Positions 29,252 through 29,374 of a stretch of DNA of 29,374 nucleotides are shown piece after piece. The DNA is from JACPRB01 sp964468745 (lineage in GTDB: Bacteria > Planctomycetota > MHYJ01 > JACPRB01). The position numbers and the translations under genes were made by a program. The stretch lies in NCBI GenBank assembly GCA_964468745.1, contig CAYXVY010000129.1:1-29374 (forward strand), in the 5' to 3' direction. The notes under the pieces were generated by a model that saw only the letters and a program-made list of their open reading frames with translations, made no database searches and was not told where the DNA came from. How positions within the stretch are numbered: the stretch's first letter is position 1; each line of letters starts with the position of its first letter.

Positions 29252-29374
29252 TTCGATTCTTTGTCGAGCTCGTTCTGGATGTCCTTGAGGCCTTTTTCGA
29301 TGTCCTTGTCTACGCCTTCGCTCTCCTCGCGGACGACCTCCTCGTCGAGCATGCGGTCGATCTCGGCGTCCGAG
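29248..29374 (-). CDS. C-terminal end of a charged helical protein (clipped); possible ESCRT-III/PspA-type tail
   Basis: The minus strand is open from the window edge to a TGA at 29248-29250. It encodes 41 residues starting SDAEIDRMLDEEVVREESEG and ending DIEKGLKDIQNELDKESK. The segment is almost entirely charged and helical, with Leu/Ile at helix spacing. Snf7/PspA-family proteins often end in acidic helices, and eukaryotic ESCRT-III tails carry short helical motifs that bind the Vps4 MIT domain. The ExxLxxIxxxL pattern here is only loosely like such a motif. The gene lies on the same strand just before the membrane protein and Vps4-like genes, with the TGAGT hairpin between. Without the rest of the protein the family is a guess. 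Confidence 0.65.
   Translation of the reverse strand, partial: SDAEIDRMLDEEVVREESEGVDKDIEKGLKDIQNELDKESK

Noticed and set aside
1..29374. tRNA or rRNA genes
   Set aside because: No cloverleaf with TTCRANY-type T-loop or rRNA core sequence was recognised by reading. A covariance-model scan would be decisive.

Overview
The window is a high-GC (roughly two thirds G+C by eye), densely coded bacterial chromosome segment. It holds 32 complete or near-complete protein genes and one clipped gene at each edge. I saw no rRNA, tRNA, CRISPR array or transposase. The mix of many secreted or lipoprotein genes of unknown function, a pseudopilin-like protein, a gingipain-type peptidase and a eukaryote-like AAA ATPase suggests a Planctomycetota-like or similar Gram-negative lineage, probably environmental. 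That assignment is a guess from gene style, not from a marker alignment.

Layout. 1-5969: the start of an ABC transporter ATPase (minus), a PHP-domain phosphoesterase, an OmpR/HisKA two-component pair overlapping by ATGA, two small cysteine-containing secreted proteins, and (minus) a lipoprotein zinc metallopeptidase. 6043-8305: two glycosyltransferases on the minus strand. 8306-10762: an accessory-looking stretch with 0.8 kb of non-coding, palindrome-rich DNA containing a MITE-like inverted repeat, then three orphan genes (a coiled-coil-like protein, an Asp/Arg repeat lipoprotein and a small protein). 10780-13397: a methyltransferase coupled to mnmG. 13642-17703: an island-like lower-GC gene, a LolA-like/GspG-like fusion, an esterase/thioredoxin-fold fusion, a pseudopilin-like gene and a small gene, ending in a short-chain dehydrogenase remnant. 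17861-20923: a secreted caspase/gingipain-like peptidase divergent from an RNase D. 20980-26372 (minus): glyS, small lipoproteins, VOC proteins, a TPR protein, and an arsI-sigZ-PEGA lipoprotein cluster. 26420-29374 (minus): a tight operon with two paralogous single-pass membrane proteins, an MIT-like/Vps4-like AAA ATPase, a membrane protein, and upstream the acidic helical tail of a clipped gene.

The most interesting candidate system is the last operon: an ATPase with the architecture of Vps4 (N-terminal MIT-like helices, meiotic-clade AAA core with pore-loop Trp, and the Vps4-type C-terminal helix), coupled to two membrane proteins and preceded by a charged helical C-terminus that could be an ESCRT-III/PspA-type partner.

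A second, genome-wide signal is transcriptional. About ten genes have a TANNNT box ending 6-9 nt before the start codon and no Shine-Dalgarno, which predicts leaderless mRNAs. Another set (4276, 7113, 14572, 23411, 26372, 28620, 29151) has clear AGGAG-type sites. Several intergenic spaces carry inverted repeats that begin at or in stop codons, and gene remnants (SDR, 68-bp duplication) show recent rearrangement.
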